Below are positions 1 to 8,332 of a stretch of 64,000 bases of DNA, in pieces (within the stretch, counting starts at the first letter, position 1; each line of letters starts with the position of its first letter). The DNA is taken from NCBI GenBank assembly GCA_003388505.1, contig QQVO01000004.1:181668-245667 (forward strand), given 5' to 3'. The notes under the pieces were generated by a model. The model saw nothing but the letters and a program-made list of their open reading frames with translations, searched no databases and was not told the DNA's origin. Source of the DNA: Planctomycetota bacterium. GTDB lineage: Bacteria > Planctomycetota > Planctomycetia > Planctomycetales > Planctomycetaceae. The position numbers and the translations under genes are program-made.

Positions 1-248
1 GACGTCTCAACTCCCACCATGCCGAACGGCCGCGGCGCTCCCTCCGGTGCAAAGAGCGGGTCGTTGCTGGAGACCATCTCCCGCCACCACGCCTCCCGAA
101 CATTGCGCTTCAGTTCCACGCCCAGGGGGCCGTAATCCCAGAAACCGTTCTGGCCGCCGTAAATCTCCGAGTTCTGAAAGATAAATCCCCGCCGCTTGCA
201 AAGAGCGACAATCTTCTCCATCCGGTCCGACCGGTCCGTCTCAGGCAT
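1..248 (-). CDS. glyQS: Glycyl-tRNA synthetase, eukaryote/archaeal-type homodimer (5' part only)
   Basis: Charges tRNA-Gly with glycine in the cytoplasm. Only the first 82 codons are inside the window; the gene continues past the left edge. Reading from the ATG at 246-248, the product carries [34 protein letters not shown] and AWWREMV, the N-terminal signature of the single-chain class II enzyme (the alpha2 form, not the bacterial alpha2beta2 GlyQ/GlyS form). The start is chosen because the signature begins within ten residues of it. The short MPETDRSDR extension before MEKI could make the second Met the real start. The family call is firm; the length cannot be judged. Confidence 0.93.
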   Translation of the reverse strand, partial: MPETDRSDRMEKIVALCKRRGFIFQNSEIYGGQNGFWDYGPLGVELKRNVREAWWREMVSSNDPLFAPEGAPRPFGMVGVET

Positions 249-268
249 TTCTGATTCGTTTCGCGTGC

Positions 269-595
269 TTAAAGGAATTCGACTCGCCCCGCCATTTCCT
301 CGGCAGAATAGCAGGTATTCATGAGGAGCAGCAAAGGCAACAGTTCACCGATGGAATACTTGTCCTGATGGCAGTAAGCAATGCCGGAGTGTTCCGCGCC
401 GGCGGCGTGGAGTCGCAGAAAGTCGTGGTCGTGGGTCACGATGACGCGCTGCTCGGCAATTGAGTAAGCGAGATGCGCCGCGTCGTCGCTCCCCAAGAGA
501 TCAACCTCGGCAGATGTCGTGACATCGATGCCATGGCGGCGCAGGCCGACCGCGACGGCAAGCGGCAGATGCTCATCCAGGTGATACTTCAGCAT
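269..595 (-). CDS. DUF5615 PIN-like protein, putative toxin
   Basis: The 108-residue protein begins [11 protein letters not shown], the conserved acidic N terminus of DUF5615 PIN-like proteins (normally a Asp-Glu/Asn pair near residue 7). It has a second acidic cluster at [11 protein letters not shown] near residues 54-64, matching the PIN-fold metal-binding layout. It overlaps the 3' end of the upstream DUF433 gene by 23 bp in a different frame, so the two are probably translated together. By family knowledge DUF433/DUF5615 pairs behave as toxin-antitoxin modules with the PIN-like partner as a predicted RNase. Toxicity here is inferred only. Confidence 0.85.
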   Translation of the reverse strand: MLKYHLDEHLPLAVAVGLRRHGIDVTTSAEVDLLGSDDAAHLAYSIAEQRVIVTHDHDFLRLHAAGAEHSGIAYCHQDKYSIGELLPLLLLMNTCYSAEEMAGRVEFL

Positions 596-899
596 CCGCG
601 CGATCCTGATCGCGAACCCGTTGCAGTGGGGACAGCTCGGTCGCCGATTTCATCACTTCAACGAACTCCCGCGCCTCCTGCATCTGGCCGTCGATCTCGT
701 CACGATGATCGTGGTAATAGGCGAGGGCGGCGTGGACGTCCGCCAGACTCAGTTGCGGGAATTGGGTGACGATCTCTGACGGAGACCAGCCACGCAGATC
801 GTGCCACACATGAACGTCCCACACGCGAACGCGCGTTCCCGCGACACAGGCCCGGCCGCCGCAGCGTCCCGGCACGGCGTCGATGTGCTTGTTCTCCAT
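573..899 (-). CDS. DUF433 domain protein, putative antitoxin
   Basis: The 108-residue product carries the DUF433 signature: GRCGGRACVAGTRVRVWDV, then GWSPSEIVTQFPQLSLADVHAALAYYHDH, a small winged-helix-like DNA-binding domain found in antitoxins paired with DUF5615. The ATG at 899 is preferred over an in-frame ATG at 941 because GGCGGAGTC with a GGAG core lies just before it and because the promoter-like match at 951-979 would leave almost no leader for the upstream start. The 3' end overlaps the toxin-like gene. Autoregulation by binding its own promoter is typical of such modules but is inference here. Confidence 0.85.
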   Translation of the reverse strand: MENKHIDAVPGRCGGRACVAGTRVRVWDVHVWHDLRGWSPSEIVTQFPQLSLADVHAALAYYHDHRDEIDGQMQEAREFVEVMKSATELSPLQRVRDQDRADAEVSPG

Positions 900-950
900 G
901 ACTCCGCCCGAGATATCCGACTTGCGGTTTTGCTCAGTCATAATAAACGA

Positions 951-979
951 ATTGTAGTTGTTCGCCGGACCGGCAGGAA
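951..979 (-). promoter_or_regulatory. Possible promoter of the DUF433/DUF5615 pair
   Basis: On the minus strand TACAAT (951-956) is preceded, after a 17-base spacer, by TTCCTG (974-979). The -10 match is good and the -35 match weak. Transcription would start near 944, about 45 bases before the ATG at 899. Confidence 0.3.
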
Positions 980-1079
980 CGCGGATCGCGTCCGCGAAAC
1001 GGCGCCTCGCGAATGCAACATGAGGAACTCCGGCGTCATGCCTTCACCCATCGCGACGGCGTCGAAGCTCACGAGATCG

Positions 1080-1292
1080 CTACCCCGGCCCGACCGTGTG
1101 AAACACATCCACCACCCACCACTCGACGTACGCCATGATCGGGCTGTCGTGACCGAGCGCCAGCAGCGGATAGTACACCAGCATCGCGCCGTAAAACCCG
1201 TCCCAACCGGTCGCCTCACGCAGCCGGAACGCAATCGCCAGCACCGGCCCGCTGCTCAGTACATACAGCAGCGACAGGTAGATGACACTCAT
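1080..1292 (-). CDS. Small hydrophobic hypothetical protein
   Basis: A 70-residue product, MSVIYLSLLYVLSSGPVL at its N terminus, has a likely transmembrane helix at residues 2-20 and a second hydrophobic stretch near residues 31-45 (YGAMLVYYPLLALG). It ends with VEWWVVDVFHTVGPG. I do not recognise a family. The start was placed at the internal Met because the longer frame adds a Gly/Arg-rich stretch with no membrane or domain character. Genes on both sides face the same or opposite way without close spacing, so it looks like a stand-alone gene. It could be a chance frame. Confidence 0.45.
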   Translation of the reverse strand: MSVIYLSLLYVLSSGPVLAIAFRLREATGWDGFYGAMLVYYPLLALGHDSPIMAYVEWWVVDVFHTVGPG

Positions 1293-1483
1293 GCCACACC
1301 CGCTGAGTCGCGTTGGCGGTCCGCGTCGCTCGGTATCCACGTTGAGTCCTCCCCCGCCATTCTCGCCTGCCCGTCGTTCCTCAAGCAACCCGGCGTGATC
1401 GCTCCGCAAAAACAACCATCATTCAATCAAAGAATCTCGCAGAGTCGCTGAAGCCGCGGAATACCGGGCATTGAACTACAACC

Positions 1484-1512
1484 CCCTTGGCGTCTTTGCG
1501 ACTTCGCGTGAA
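1484..1512. repeat. Dispersed repeat, TTTGCGNCTTCGCGTGAA family, copy 1
   Basis: The core CCTTGGCGTCTTTGCG followed by ACTTCGCGTGAA recurs at 53101-53128 with a single-base difference in the core (GACTTCGCG here, GCCTTCGCG there). It lies in the 345-base gap between the small hydrophobic gene and the SGNH hydrolase, where I see no other feature. Confidence 0.6.
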
Positions 1513-1637
1513 ATCCCCCTTCGATTCAACGCGCTCCCACAATGGAGCTTTTCCGGGTGTCGCAGTAAGCTGAATCGACCGTAGCGTCCAACATGCCTGC
1601 AACGGCATCCGGGCCAGCTATTTCTGAGTGGAATCGC

Positions 1638-2600
1638 ATGCGAAATATCCTCGGCTGTCTGCCGGTCATCCTCTGTCTCTGCACGGCACAACCAGCCGCG
1701 GCCGAGTTCGAATTCCGCGACGGCGACCGCGTCGTCCTCCTCGGAGGAACGCTCATCGAACGTGAACAACGCTACGGCTACTGGGAGACCGCGCTCACCG
1801 CAGCACATCCCGAGCGAAGCATCACGTTCCGCAACCTCGGCTGGAGCGGCGACACCGTCTGGGCCGAGTCCCGCGGCATCTTCGATCCGCCCGCACAGGG
1901 CTACGCCCGCATGCTGGAACTGGTGGGGGAACTCGACCCGACGGTCATCATCGTCGGCTACGGCAACAACGAAGCCTTCGCGGGCGAGAGCGGTCTCGAA
2001 TCGTTCGTCGCACAGTACAACAAACTCCTGGACGACATCGACGGCGAGCAGATTCGATTCATACTGCTCGCTCCGCTGCCGATGGAGCAGGCAAGTTCCC
2101 CCCTCCCCGATGTCTCTCCCTACAACGACAATGTCCAGCTCTACGCCGCCGCCATCGAATCGATCGCCGCCGAACGCGACGCGACCTTCGTCCCACTCAC
2201 GATGCCGCAGCGGGAGAGCGACTCCGAGCGCGGTCCGACAGACAACGGGCAGCACCTGACCGCTTACGGCTACTGGTCGACCGCGCCCCAGCTTCGTGCC
2301 GCACTGTGCGGGGGCGCCGACGGACCTGCACTCGACCCGATTCGACCGACGCCCACCGGCCGGCCCCCAACCGATCTCGAAGGCTCGGCGGCGACGCTGG
2401 AAGACCTTCGCACGACGATCGTCAGGAAGAACGAACTTTTCTTCCACCGCTGGCGGCCGCAGAACATCACCTATCTCTTCGGCTTCCGCAAGCACGAACA
2501 AGGCAACAACGCCGTCGAAATCGCCCAGTTCGACCCCCTTATCGCGGAGCAGGAACAACACATCGCCAAACTCCGCTCTTCGCTCGCGGTTTCGCAGTAG
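1638..2600 (+). CDS. Secreted SGNH/GDSL-type hydrolase
   Basis: The 320-residue protein starts with a signal peptide, MRNILGCLPVILCLCTAQPAAA, and continues into FEFRDGDRVVLLGGTLIERE. In planctomycete SGNH hydrolases the catalytic serine block often reads GGT rather than GDS. Other blocks are NLGWSGDTV (block II-like), GYGNNEAF (block III Asn) and DNGQHLTAYGYW (block V Asp/His). It probably cleaves an ester on a carbohydrate or lipid outside the cytoplasm; the substrate is unknown. The start is the Met that opens the signal peptide, 45 bases inside the longest frame. It lies upstream of the PVC cytochrome gene on the same strand, a common pairing in this phylum. Confidence 0.8.
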   Translation: MRNILGCLPVILCLCTAQPAAAEFEFRDGDRVVLLGGTLIEREQRYGYWETALTAAHPERSITFRNLGWSGDTVWAESRGIFDPPAQGYARMLELVGELDPTVIIVGYGNNEAFAGESGLESFVAQYNKLLDDIDGEQIRFILLAPLPMEQASSPLPDVSPYNDNVQLYAAAIESIAAERDATFVPLTMPQRESDSERGPTDNGQHLTAYGYWSTAPQLRAALCGGADGPALDPIRPTPTGRPPTDLEGSAATLEDLRTTIVRKNELFFHRWRPQNITYLFGFRKHEQGNNAVEIAQFDPLIAEQEQHIAKLRSSLAVSQ

Positions 2601-2612
2601 GTCAATTCTTGT

Positions 2613-2704
2613 AACCACCAAGACACGAAGAGCACGAAGACGAAAGCAGACCTGCAACACCAGACTTCCCATCTTCTCTTCGTGTCCTTCGTGCCTTTGT
2701 GGTT
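2613..2704. repeat. Imperfect inverted repeat of the ACGAAG type
   Basis: Left arm AACCACCAAGACACGAAG begins at 2613. The right arm at 2672-2704 contains CTTCGTGTCCTTCGTG and ends TTTGTGGTT, its reverse complement with four or five mismatches over about 26 bases. The element fills most of the gap between two co-oriented genes. A single arm recurs at 30671-30705. It could form a long stem in RNA. Confidence 0.7.
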
Positions 2705-2762
2705 CCCAAATCAACCTTATCCGGTAATCGGGATTCGGCTTCTTCCAGCAATCGACAAGATC

Positions 2763-5700
2763 ATGCTCAACCGTCTCATCGCGCTCTCACTTTTCGTGTC
2801 TCTCATCGGCGCGCCGCAGACCGCCCACGCGCAGCGGGATCTGAAGGTCATTCCCCCGCCAGATCCGGAACTTGAGCGGGAGACGTTCATCCTGCCGGAA
2901 GGGTTCGAGGTCAACCTATTCGCGGCCGACCCGGTGATCGCCAAGCCGATCCAGATGAACTTCGATCCGCAGGGCCGGCTGTGGATCGCCAGCAGCGAGG
3001 TCTATCCGCAGATCAAGCCGGGCCAAGAGGCGACCGACCGCATCCTCGTCCTCGAAGACCTCGACGGCGACGGCGTGAGCGACAAAACGCACGTCTTCAC
3101 CGAAGGTCTCCTGATCCCAACCGGCGTCGCGCCGGGCGACGGAGGCTGCTACGTCGGCGCCAGCACCGAGCTGCTGCATTTCCGCGACAACGACGGCGAC
3201 CTCAAGGCTGATGAAGAGCGCGTCGTCCTCTCCGGCTTCGGCACCGAGGACACGCACCACATCCTGCACACCCTCCGCTGGGGACCGGCGCAACTGCTCT
3301 ACTTCAGCCAGTCGATCTACATCCACAGCCACATCGAAACGCCCTGGGGCGTCCGCCGCCTCAATGCGGGCGGCATCTGGCAGTTCCGTCCGGAGAACCT
3401 CCAACTCCAAGTCTTCGCCCGAGGCCTCGTCAATTCCTGGGGCACCGACTTCGACGATTACGGCACGACCTTCGCCACCGACGGCGCCGGCGGAGAGGGA
3501 ATCAACTACATCGTGCCGGGCGCGTCCTATCTGACCGCCTTCGCCGCGCCGAGAATTCTGCACGGTCTCAACCCCGGCAGCCCCAAACACTGCGGCCTTG
3601 AAATCGTCGGCGGCAGGCACCTTCCCGAAGACTGGCAGGGCAGCTTCATTACCAACGATTTCCGCGGACACCGCGTCTGCCGGTTCGTCCTCACCGAGCA
3701 GGGTTCCGGGTTCTACTCGCAGGAGCAGCAGGAGGTCATCAAGTCCGACCACGTCGCGTTCCGCCCGGTTGATGTCAAACTCGGTCCCGACGGAGCGATC
3801 TACATCGCCGACTGGTACAACCCGATCATCCAGCATGGCGAAGTCGACTTCCGAGACCCTCGCAGAGACCACACCCACGGCCGCATCTGGCGGGTCACTT
3901 ACACCGGGAATGAGACGCTTGATCGTCCCGACCTCGTCAACATGGAGACGCCGGAACTGCTCGACCAGCTTCGTTCGCCCGAACCATGGACCCGGCGACA
4001 GGCGAAACGAGTCCTCAAGGAGCGCGGCCCCGTGATTCTCCCCAACCTGAAGGCCTGGGCCCACCGCCTCGACAACACGCAGTACGACGACCATCGCCAC
4101 CGACTCGAAGCGCTCTGGATGTACCAAGCGCTCGACGTCGTCGAACCGGAGTTGCTGTATTCCCTGCTCAATTGTTCAACCGCCGACGCCCGTGCGGCCG
4201 CCGTCCGCGTCATCGGGCACTGGCAAGACCGGCTCGACAACCCGCTCGGTTTACTGGAGACAGCCGTCTCAGACGAGCATCCCCGAGTCCGTCTGGAGGC
4301 GGTGCGGGTTCTCGGCGAGATCGCCCGCCCCGAGTCGGTCGAGATCGCCATGCAGGCACTTGATGCCGAAGTCGACGAATGGCTCGATTACTCCCTCTGG
4401 CTCACCGCCCGTGATCTGGCCCCGGTCTGGCAGCCGGCTCTGCAAGACGGGCAGATCGACTTCGGCGGCAACGCCCGCCACCTCGCGTTCGCACTCAAAT
4501 CGGCCGGGTCGACGGCGGCGGTCCCCAGTCTCACCAGACTCCTCGTCGCGGGCGAAGTGAGCGACGCCGATCTGCCGGGTGTGCTCGACGTCATTGGCGA
4601 ATTCGGAAGCCCCGACGATTTGCGCATCGTTTTCGAGCAGGCTCTCTCTGCTGCGGAGCAGTCGCCCGGCATCTCCGCTGCCTGTCTGCAGTCTCTCCTG
4701 AATGCTCACGCCCGGCGCAGCGTCACTCCGGCCGGCGATCTGACGCCTCTGTCAACCGCGATCGATTCCCAACACCCGAACGTCAGCAGCGCCGCCGTCC
4801 GATTGGCGGGCGCGTGGCGTATCGCCGACCTGTGGCCCAAGGTTGTCGCGATCGCAGAAGATGCTCAGACCAACGGGTCGCGCCCCGCAGCCGCCATGCA
4901 GGCCATTGCCGCCTACGGATCGGATGAGGCGGCCGACTTGCTTCAAACGATTGCTGAATCAGATCGCCCGCCTCCGGTCCGTCAGGCCGCCATCGTGAAT
5001 CTGATTGCGATCCGTCCACAGGCCGCTGCGGCTGCCGCCGTCAACTTTGTCGAGTCGCTCCAGCGCGGCGAAGGCGCCGAACCGCTGTTCCGCGCATTTC
5101 TCGCCCGTCAGGACGGAGCGAACCGGCTGACCGCTGCGCTCGCTGACAAGACGATCCCCGAAGACGTCGCCGTCATCGCCCTGCGAACCGTCACTGCCTC
5201 CGGGCAACAGTTTCCCGAACTCGTCGCCGCGCTCACGGCCGCCGGCAATATCACCAGCGGACCGCGCAAACTCTCGGCTGAAGAAATGCAGGCTATGGTG
5301 GAGTCGGTCCAGAACATCGGCGACCCGGCGCGCGGCGAAGCGGTCTTCCGCCGCGCCGAGCTGGCCTGTTTCAAATGCCATGCCATTGGCAACGCGGGCG
5401 GAGTCGTCGGTCCGAATCTCGTCAGCCTCGGCGCGACGGCCCAGTTAGATTACCTGATCGACTCCATCCTCGACCCCAACAAGGCCGTCAAGGAGAACTA
5501 CCACACCGTCGTCGTCCTCACCGATGAGGGCCAGGTATTCTCCGGCATCAAGGTCCGCCAGAGCGATACGGACCTCATCCTCCGGGACGCCGAAGACAAG
5601 GAGATCGCCGTCCCGCTCAATCAGATCGAAGAGCAATCGCCCGGCGTCTCTCTCATGCCGACCGGCGTTGTGGACAAGCTCACGCAGCAGGAGTTGTCGG

Positions 5701-6215
5701 ACCTCATCGCGTTCCTTTCCGCGCTGGGGCGTCTGCCGGAGTACACCATCGGCCAGAACCAGGTCGCGCGCCGCTGGGATGTCTTGCTGCCGACCGACCA
5801 GACTGTCTTTCGGCTCCGTCGCACCAGCTACGCCGCAGCCGCGAGCGATCATCCCGAACTCGCCTGGCAGCGGATCTACAGCCGGGTCTCGGGCGACGTG
5901 CCGCTCGCGGAACTCCCGGAGATCCGCGTTCCCGGCCGCGTCCCGCCCGACGGCCGGGGCATGTCGTTCCTCCGCTGCGAGATCGAAGCCGCGGGGGCGA
6001 ACAACGCTCGGCTTCTTCTCAATTCCCCCGACGGTCTCTCCGCCTGGCTCGACGAGCAACCGCTCGATCTCGCAGCCGAAACGGAAATCATGCTCACCCC
6101 CGGCCGCCACCGCCTCACCATCGGGATCGATCGTTCCGTGCGAACCGACGACCTGCGCGTCGAACTCAAAACCCCAGCCGGCGCACCCGCCGTCCAATTC
6201 GTCGGCGGCAAATGA
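2763..6215 (+). CDS. PVC-type membrane-bound dehydrogenase / HEAT / cytochrome c protein
   Basis: The 1150-residue exported protein has four parts. A signal peptide (MLNRLIALSLFVSLIGAPQTAHA) is followed by a sugar-dehydrogenase-like beta-propeller to about residue 390 (FEVNLFAADPVIAKPIQMNFDPQGRLW; GPDGAIYIADWYNPIIQHGEVDFRDP, typical of the PVC-type family). HEAT-like helical repeats follow to about residue 760. A c-type cytochrome domain carries CFKCH at residues 869-873 and the distal methionine candidate in SLMPTGV. The last 150 residues are a beta-rich tail. The family is abundant in planctomycetes and thought to oxidise sugars or similar substrates in the periplasm; the substrate is unknown. 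The start is the Met that opens the signal peptide. Confidence 0.9.
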   Translation: MLNRLIALSLFVSLIGAPQTAHAQRDLKVIPPPDPELERETFILPEGFEVNLFAADPVIAKPIQMNFDPQGRLWIASSEVYPQIKPGQEATDRILVLEDLDGDGVSDKTHVFTEGLLIPTGVAPGDGGCYVGASTELLHFRDNDGDLKADEERVVLSGFGTEDTHHILHTLRWGPAQLLYFSQSIYIHSHIETPWGVRRLNAGGIWQFRPENLQLQVFARGLVNSWGTDFDDYGTTFATDGAGGEGINYIVPGASYLTAFAAPRILHGLNPGSPKHCGLEIVGGRHLPEDWQGSFITNDFRGHRVCRFVLTEQGSGFYSQEQQEVIKSDHVAFRPVDVKLGPDGAIYIADWYNPIIQHGEVDFRDPRRDHTHGRIWRVTYTGNETLDRPDLVNMETPELLDQLRSPEPWTRRQAKRVLKERGPVILPNLKAWAHRLDNTQYDDHRHRLEALWMYQALDVVEPELLYSLLNCSTADARAAAVRVIGHWQDRLDNPLGLLETAVSDEHPRVRLEAVRVLGEIARPESVEIAMQALDAEVDEWLDYSLWLTARDLAPVWQPALQDGQIDFGGNARHLAFALKSAGSTAAVPSLTRLLVAGEVSDADLPGVLDVIGEFGSPDDLRIVFEQALSAAEQSPGISAACLQSLLNAHARRSVTPAGDLTPLSTAIDSQHPNVSSAAVRLAGAWRIADLWPKVVAIAEDAQTNGSRPAAAMQAIAAYGSDEAADLLQTIAESDRPPPVRQAAIVNLIAIRPQAAAAAAVNFVESLQRGEGAEPLFRAFLARQDGANRLTAALADKTIPEDVAVIALRTVTASGQQFPELVAALTAAGNITSGPRKLSAEEMQAMVESVQNIGDPARGEAVFRRAELACFKCHAIGNAGGVVGPNLVSLGATAQLDYLIDSILDPNKAVKENYHTVVVLTDEGQVFSGIKVRQSDTDLILRDAEDKEIAVPLNQIEEQSPGVSLMPTGVVDKLTQQELSDLIAFLSALGRLPEYTIGQNQVARRWDVLLPTDQTVFRLRRTSYAAAASDHPELAWQRIYSRVSGDVPLAELPEIRVPGRVPPDGRGMSFLRCEIEAAGANNARLLLNSPDGLSAWLDEQPLDLAAETEIMLTPGRHRLTIGIDRSVRTDDLRVELKTPAGAPAVQFVGGK

Positions 6216-6247
6216 CCCCGGCGAACGGCCTGCCCAGCACCATCCAG

Positions 6248-6275
6248 GCGAGCGGCGCGGCGTCAGCCCGCCGAT
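6248..6275. repeat. Dispersed GC-rich repeat, GCGAGCGGC family, copy 1
   Basis: GCGAGCGGCGCGGCGTCAGC followed by CCGCCGAT recurs at 35886-35913 with about three differences in 28 bases. Both copies lie between genes. Confidence 0.6.
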
Positions 6276-6299
6276 CCCTGCTGAGGTAACATCGTTGTC

Positions 6300-6668
6300 T
6301 CAGTCGTGTTTCCCGCGCAAATGACGGATTCCCCGGTAAACCATCAAGACAGCGCCGCTGAGAATCAAACCTCCGATAAGTCCGACAAGCCCCCCGATGA
6401 GGAGACCCTCAGGAATAGCGAACAACGCACCGATGCCAACGCCGAGCAACAGGCTCACAAAGATGAAAACTGCCTGAAAGCAATTGTCGCTGAAGCGGAA
6501 GTTCACACCGACGACAGTGTCGCTCACCACGTTGTAAGCGTCTCGACCTGATCCGCTTCCTTCCGACGTCTCTTCGTCCTCTTCTGTGGGACCTGCTCGA
6601 CGCCGCGGCAACTGCGGGTGCGGCTCATCAGTTTGTTCCGCCTCGCTGTCAGTTCTTTCCTCTTTCAT
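6300..6668 (-). CDS. Small two-helix membrane protein of unknown function
   Basis: The 122-residue product has a charged, Glu/Thr/Pro-rich N-terminal half (residues 1-45) with no predicted fold, then hydrophobic segments: AVFIFVSLLLGVGIGALFAIPEGLLIGGLVGLIGG. The latter is glycine-rich and probably two helices with a GxxxG-type packing surface. It ends in a basic tail, GIRHLRGKHD. The start ATG has GGAGG directly against it and an AAGG further upstream. It lies 81 bases after the 6750-7187 gene on the same strand and is probably the last gene of that operon. Base composition is lower in G+C than its neighbours. No family recognised. Confidence 0.65.
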   Translation of the reverse strand: MKEERTDSEAEQTDEPHPQLPRRRAGPTEEDEETSEGSGSGRDAYNVVSDTVVGVNFRFSDNCFQAVFIFVSLLLGVGIGALFAIPEGLLIGGLVGLIGGLILSGAVLMVYRGIRHLRGKHD

Positions 6669-6749
6669 CCTCCAAGGCCTTACGTCGAGTTGTCTGTTGA
6701 AACCACAGTCAGTCTTCCGATCAGTTCTCGGCAGCGTAAATCTGGCCCA

Positions 6750-7187
6750 TCAGTTTTTTGCAAGCAGGAGGCCCAGAACGGCGAGTAGGCCAGCGAGCGA
6801 CCCCGCTGCGCTGCAGTAGAACGCTTGCCAAATCAGCCAAAGCATTTCAGTCCATACCTTGCCCGGATCAAAAGTGACACCCAAGGTCGATGAGAGAAAC
6901 AAGCAGGCGACGATACTCAAAATGAGTATGACCAAGGATATGATGCAACACCGCTTCTTAGGGGCAAGCGCGGGTACACCACGAAACCGCCCCAGCGTCG
7001 TCAAGAAGACCGCAGCAGACAGAATCAAAGCAATCCACTCGATTTGTGGACGAAAATACGAACTGATCAGTCCGAGTTCGCCGAGGCGATCCATCCATGG
7101 CCCAACGATTGAAATGCAGAGAGCAATCAGTTCGAGAAACCATTTCGATCGGAACACACCATGCTTGTTTTCAGTGCTCTTGTTCAT
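6750..7187 (-). CDS. Four-helix membrane protein of unknown function
   Basis: The 145-residue product has about four hydrophobic segments: FLELIALCISIVGPW, IEWIALILSAAVFLTTL, CCIISLVILILSIVACLFL, and SLAGLLAVLGLLLAKN at the C terminus. There is no recognisable domain or catalytic motif. Its ATG overlaps the stop codon of the upstream secreted protein by four bases (ATGA), so the two are almost certainly translationally coupled. Local G+C is near 52 percent by spot counts, well below the core genes. Function unknown. Confidence 0.7.
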   Translation of the reverse strand: MNKSTENKHGVFRSKWFLELIALCISIVGPWMDRLGELGLISSYFRPQIEWIALILSAAVFLTTLGRFRGVPALAPKKRCCIISLVILILSIVACLFLSSTLGVTFDPGKVWTEMLWLIWQAFYCSAAGSLAGLLAVLGLLLAKN

Positions 7188-8191
7188 TCCTCAATCAGTT
7201 CAACCGCCTCGTCTGGCAAGTATACTCGAACCATAAGTCGTGCCACTTCCGTCGCATCGTCATCTAAACCAAAGTACATTCGGAGCGGGCCAACAGCTTG
7301 CGCGGGTGGTCCTGCAATTATGTAGATTCCACATGGTGCTCCGTTCGCTCCGGATGCGAGGACCTTCCCATGCATGACTGTGCTCGCGCGTTTCCTGTGT
7401 TGTTGCTCGTAGAGATTCCCGATGGCGCGCGGCAAACGAACTCGTGCGACTGTCGACGGCCCTTCTTGAGAATCTGGGTCGCCAGTGATTGGGGCAACGT
7501 TCTTCCAGCGATAGGTGTAGACGTATGCCCGATCATTCGGCTCCGAGTCCATGTGGAACACATCGCTCACGAACTCCAAATGCACGTCTGCGAGATGACT
7601 CAGGTCGTCAACATTATCGATCGCGCTGCGACGAATAGGCACTGACAACTCCGCTCGCGATTGAAGCGGAACAATGCGCGCAGGCGATACGAGACTTCCA
7701 AACAATATCGGCTCCTCGTTCTCATAACCATCGACCTCAAATGCGGCCGTCGCCGGTTGCGGGTCATCAGCTTGCGAGAGAGAGTACGCTGGAACTCGCA
7801 GTAGATCTGGCCGTGCTCCGTACCACAGATTTGTTTCGATTGAGTGTGCTTCAGCAAGAAGTGAGTGTTCGACTGGTACAACGTTCGTCAAACGGCGAGC
7901 GGACTTCGAGGGATAGCCACGGATGTTGACGCGTTTCCAGTGAAATCTCTGATTCAGGTCTGCCGTCGCCGGAATTGAGACGCAGTATCCAATTTGGGAG
8001 ACGCGTCCGTGGTCAGCGCCAACGCTGAACCACGACAGATGCTCAAAGTGATACAGATTCTGGCTGTGACTGCCTCGCAGCACGCTCTCTGGCATCACGT
8101 CACCCCAAGGCTCGTTGGCGTAAATCGCAACTGCGTGGATCGCGAAGGTGACATGTATGAGTAACGCCATAAACGTGAGGAACCGTAACAT
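7184..8191 (-). CDS. Exported protein of unknown function, first gene of low-GC cluster
   Basis: The 335-residue product opens with MLRFLTFMALLIHVTFAIHAVAIYA, a signal peptide or membrane anchor, followed by a soluble domain rich in beta-type sequence. GAPCGIYIIAGPPAQAVGPL lies near its C terminus and only two cysteines are obvious in the body. The start at 8191 is chosen over a start at 8317 because GGGAGAG lies about ten bases upstream and the signal peptide begins there. The stop overlaps the ATG of the next membrane gene. I recognise no family. Lower G+C and less C-ending codon use than its neighbours suggest fast divergence or transfer. Confidence 0.7.
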   Translation of the reverse strand: MLRFLTFMALLIHVTFAIHAVAIYANEPWGDVMPESVLRGSHSQNLYHFEHLSWFSVGADHGRVSQIGYCVSIPATADLNQRFHWKRVNIRGYPSKSARRLTNVVPVEHSLLAEAHSIETNLWYGARPDLLRVPAYSLSQADDPQPATAAFEVDGYENEEPILFGSLVSPARIVPLQSRAELSVPIRRSAIDNVDDLSHLADVHLEFVSDVFHMDSEPNDRAYVYTYRWKNVAPITGDPDSQEGPSTVARVRLPRAIGNLYEQQHRKRASTVMHGKVLASGANGAPCGIYIIAGPPAQAVGPLRMYFGLDDDATEVARLMVRVYLPDEAVELIEE

Positions 8192-8332
8192 GGATAACTC
8201 TCCCAGGTAGCGACTCAACGCTGCAGTGTTAATGCGCGACAAAAAGAGCCGAGTCGTCATGTTGAGTTGCAAGAGTGAAAGCAGTCGCGCGTAAAATATC
8301 AGCACCGCAATCTTCACGACATCCTTCCTCCG

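Noticed and set aside
1476..2714. 412-codon antisense frame over the SGNH gene
   Set aside because: Covers both ends of the hydrolase and the inverted repeat; no domain.
2916..4127. 403-codon antisense frame in the PVC cytochrome gene
   Set aside because: Opposite the beta-propeller of a well supported gene; no signal peptide, motif or ribosome site.
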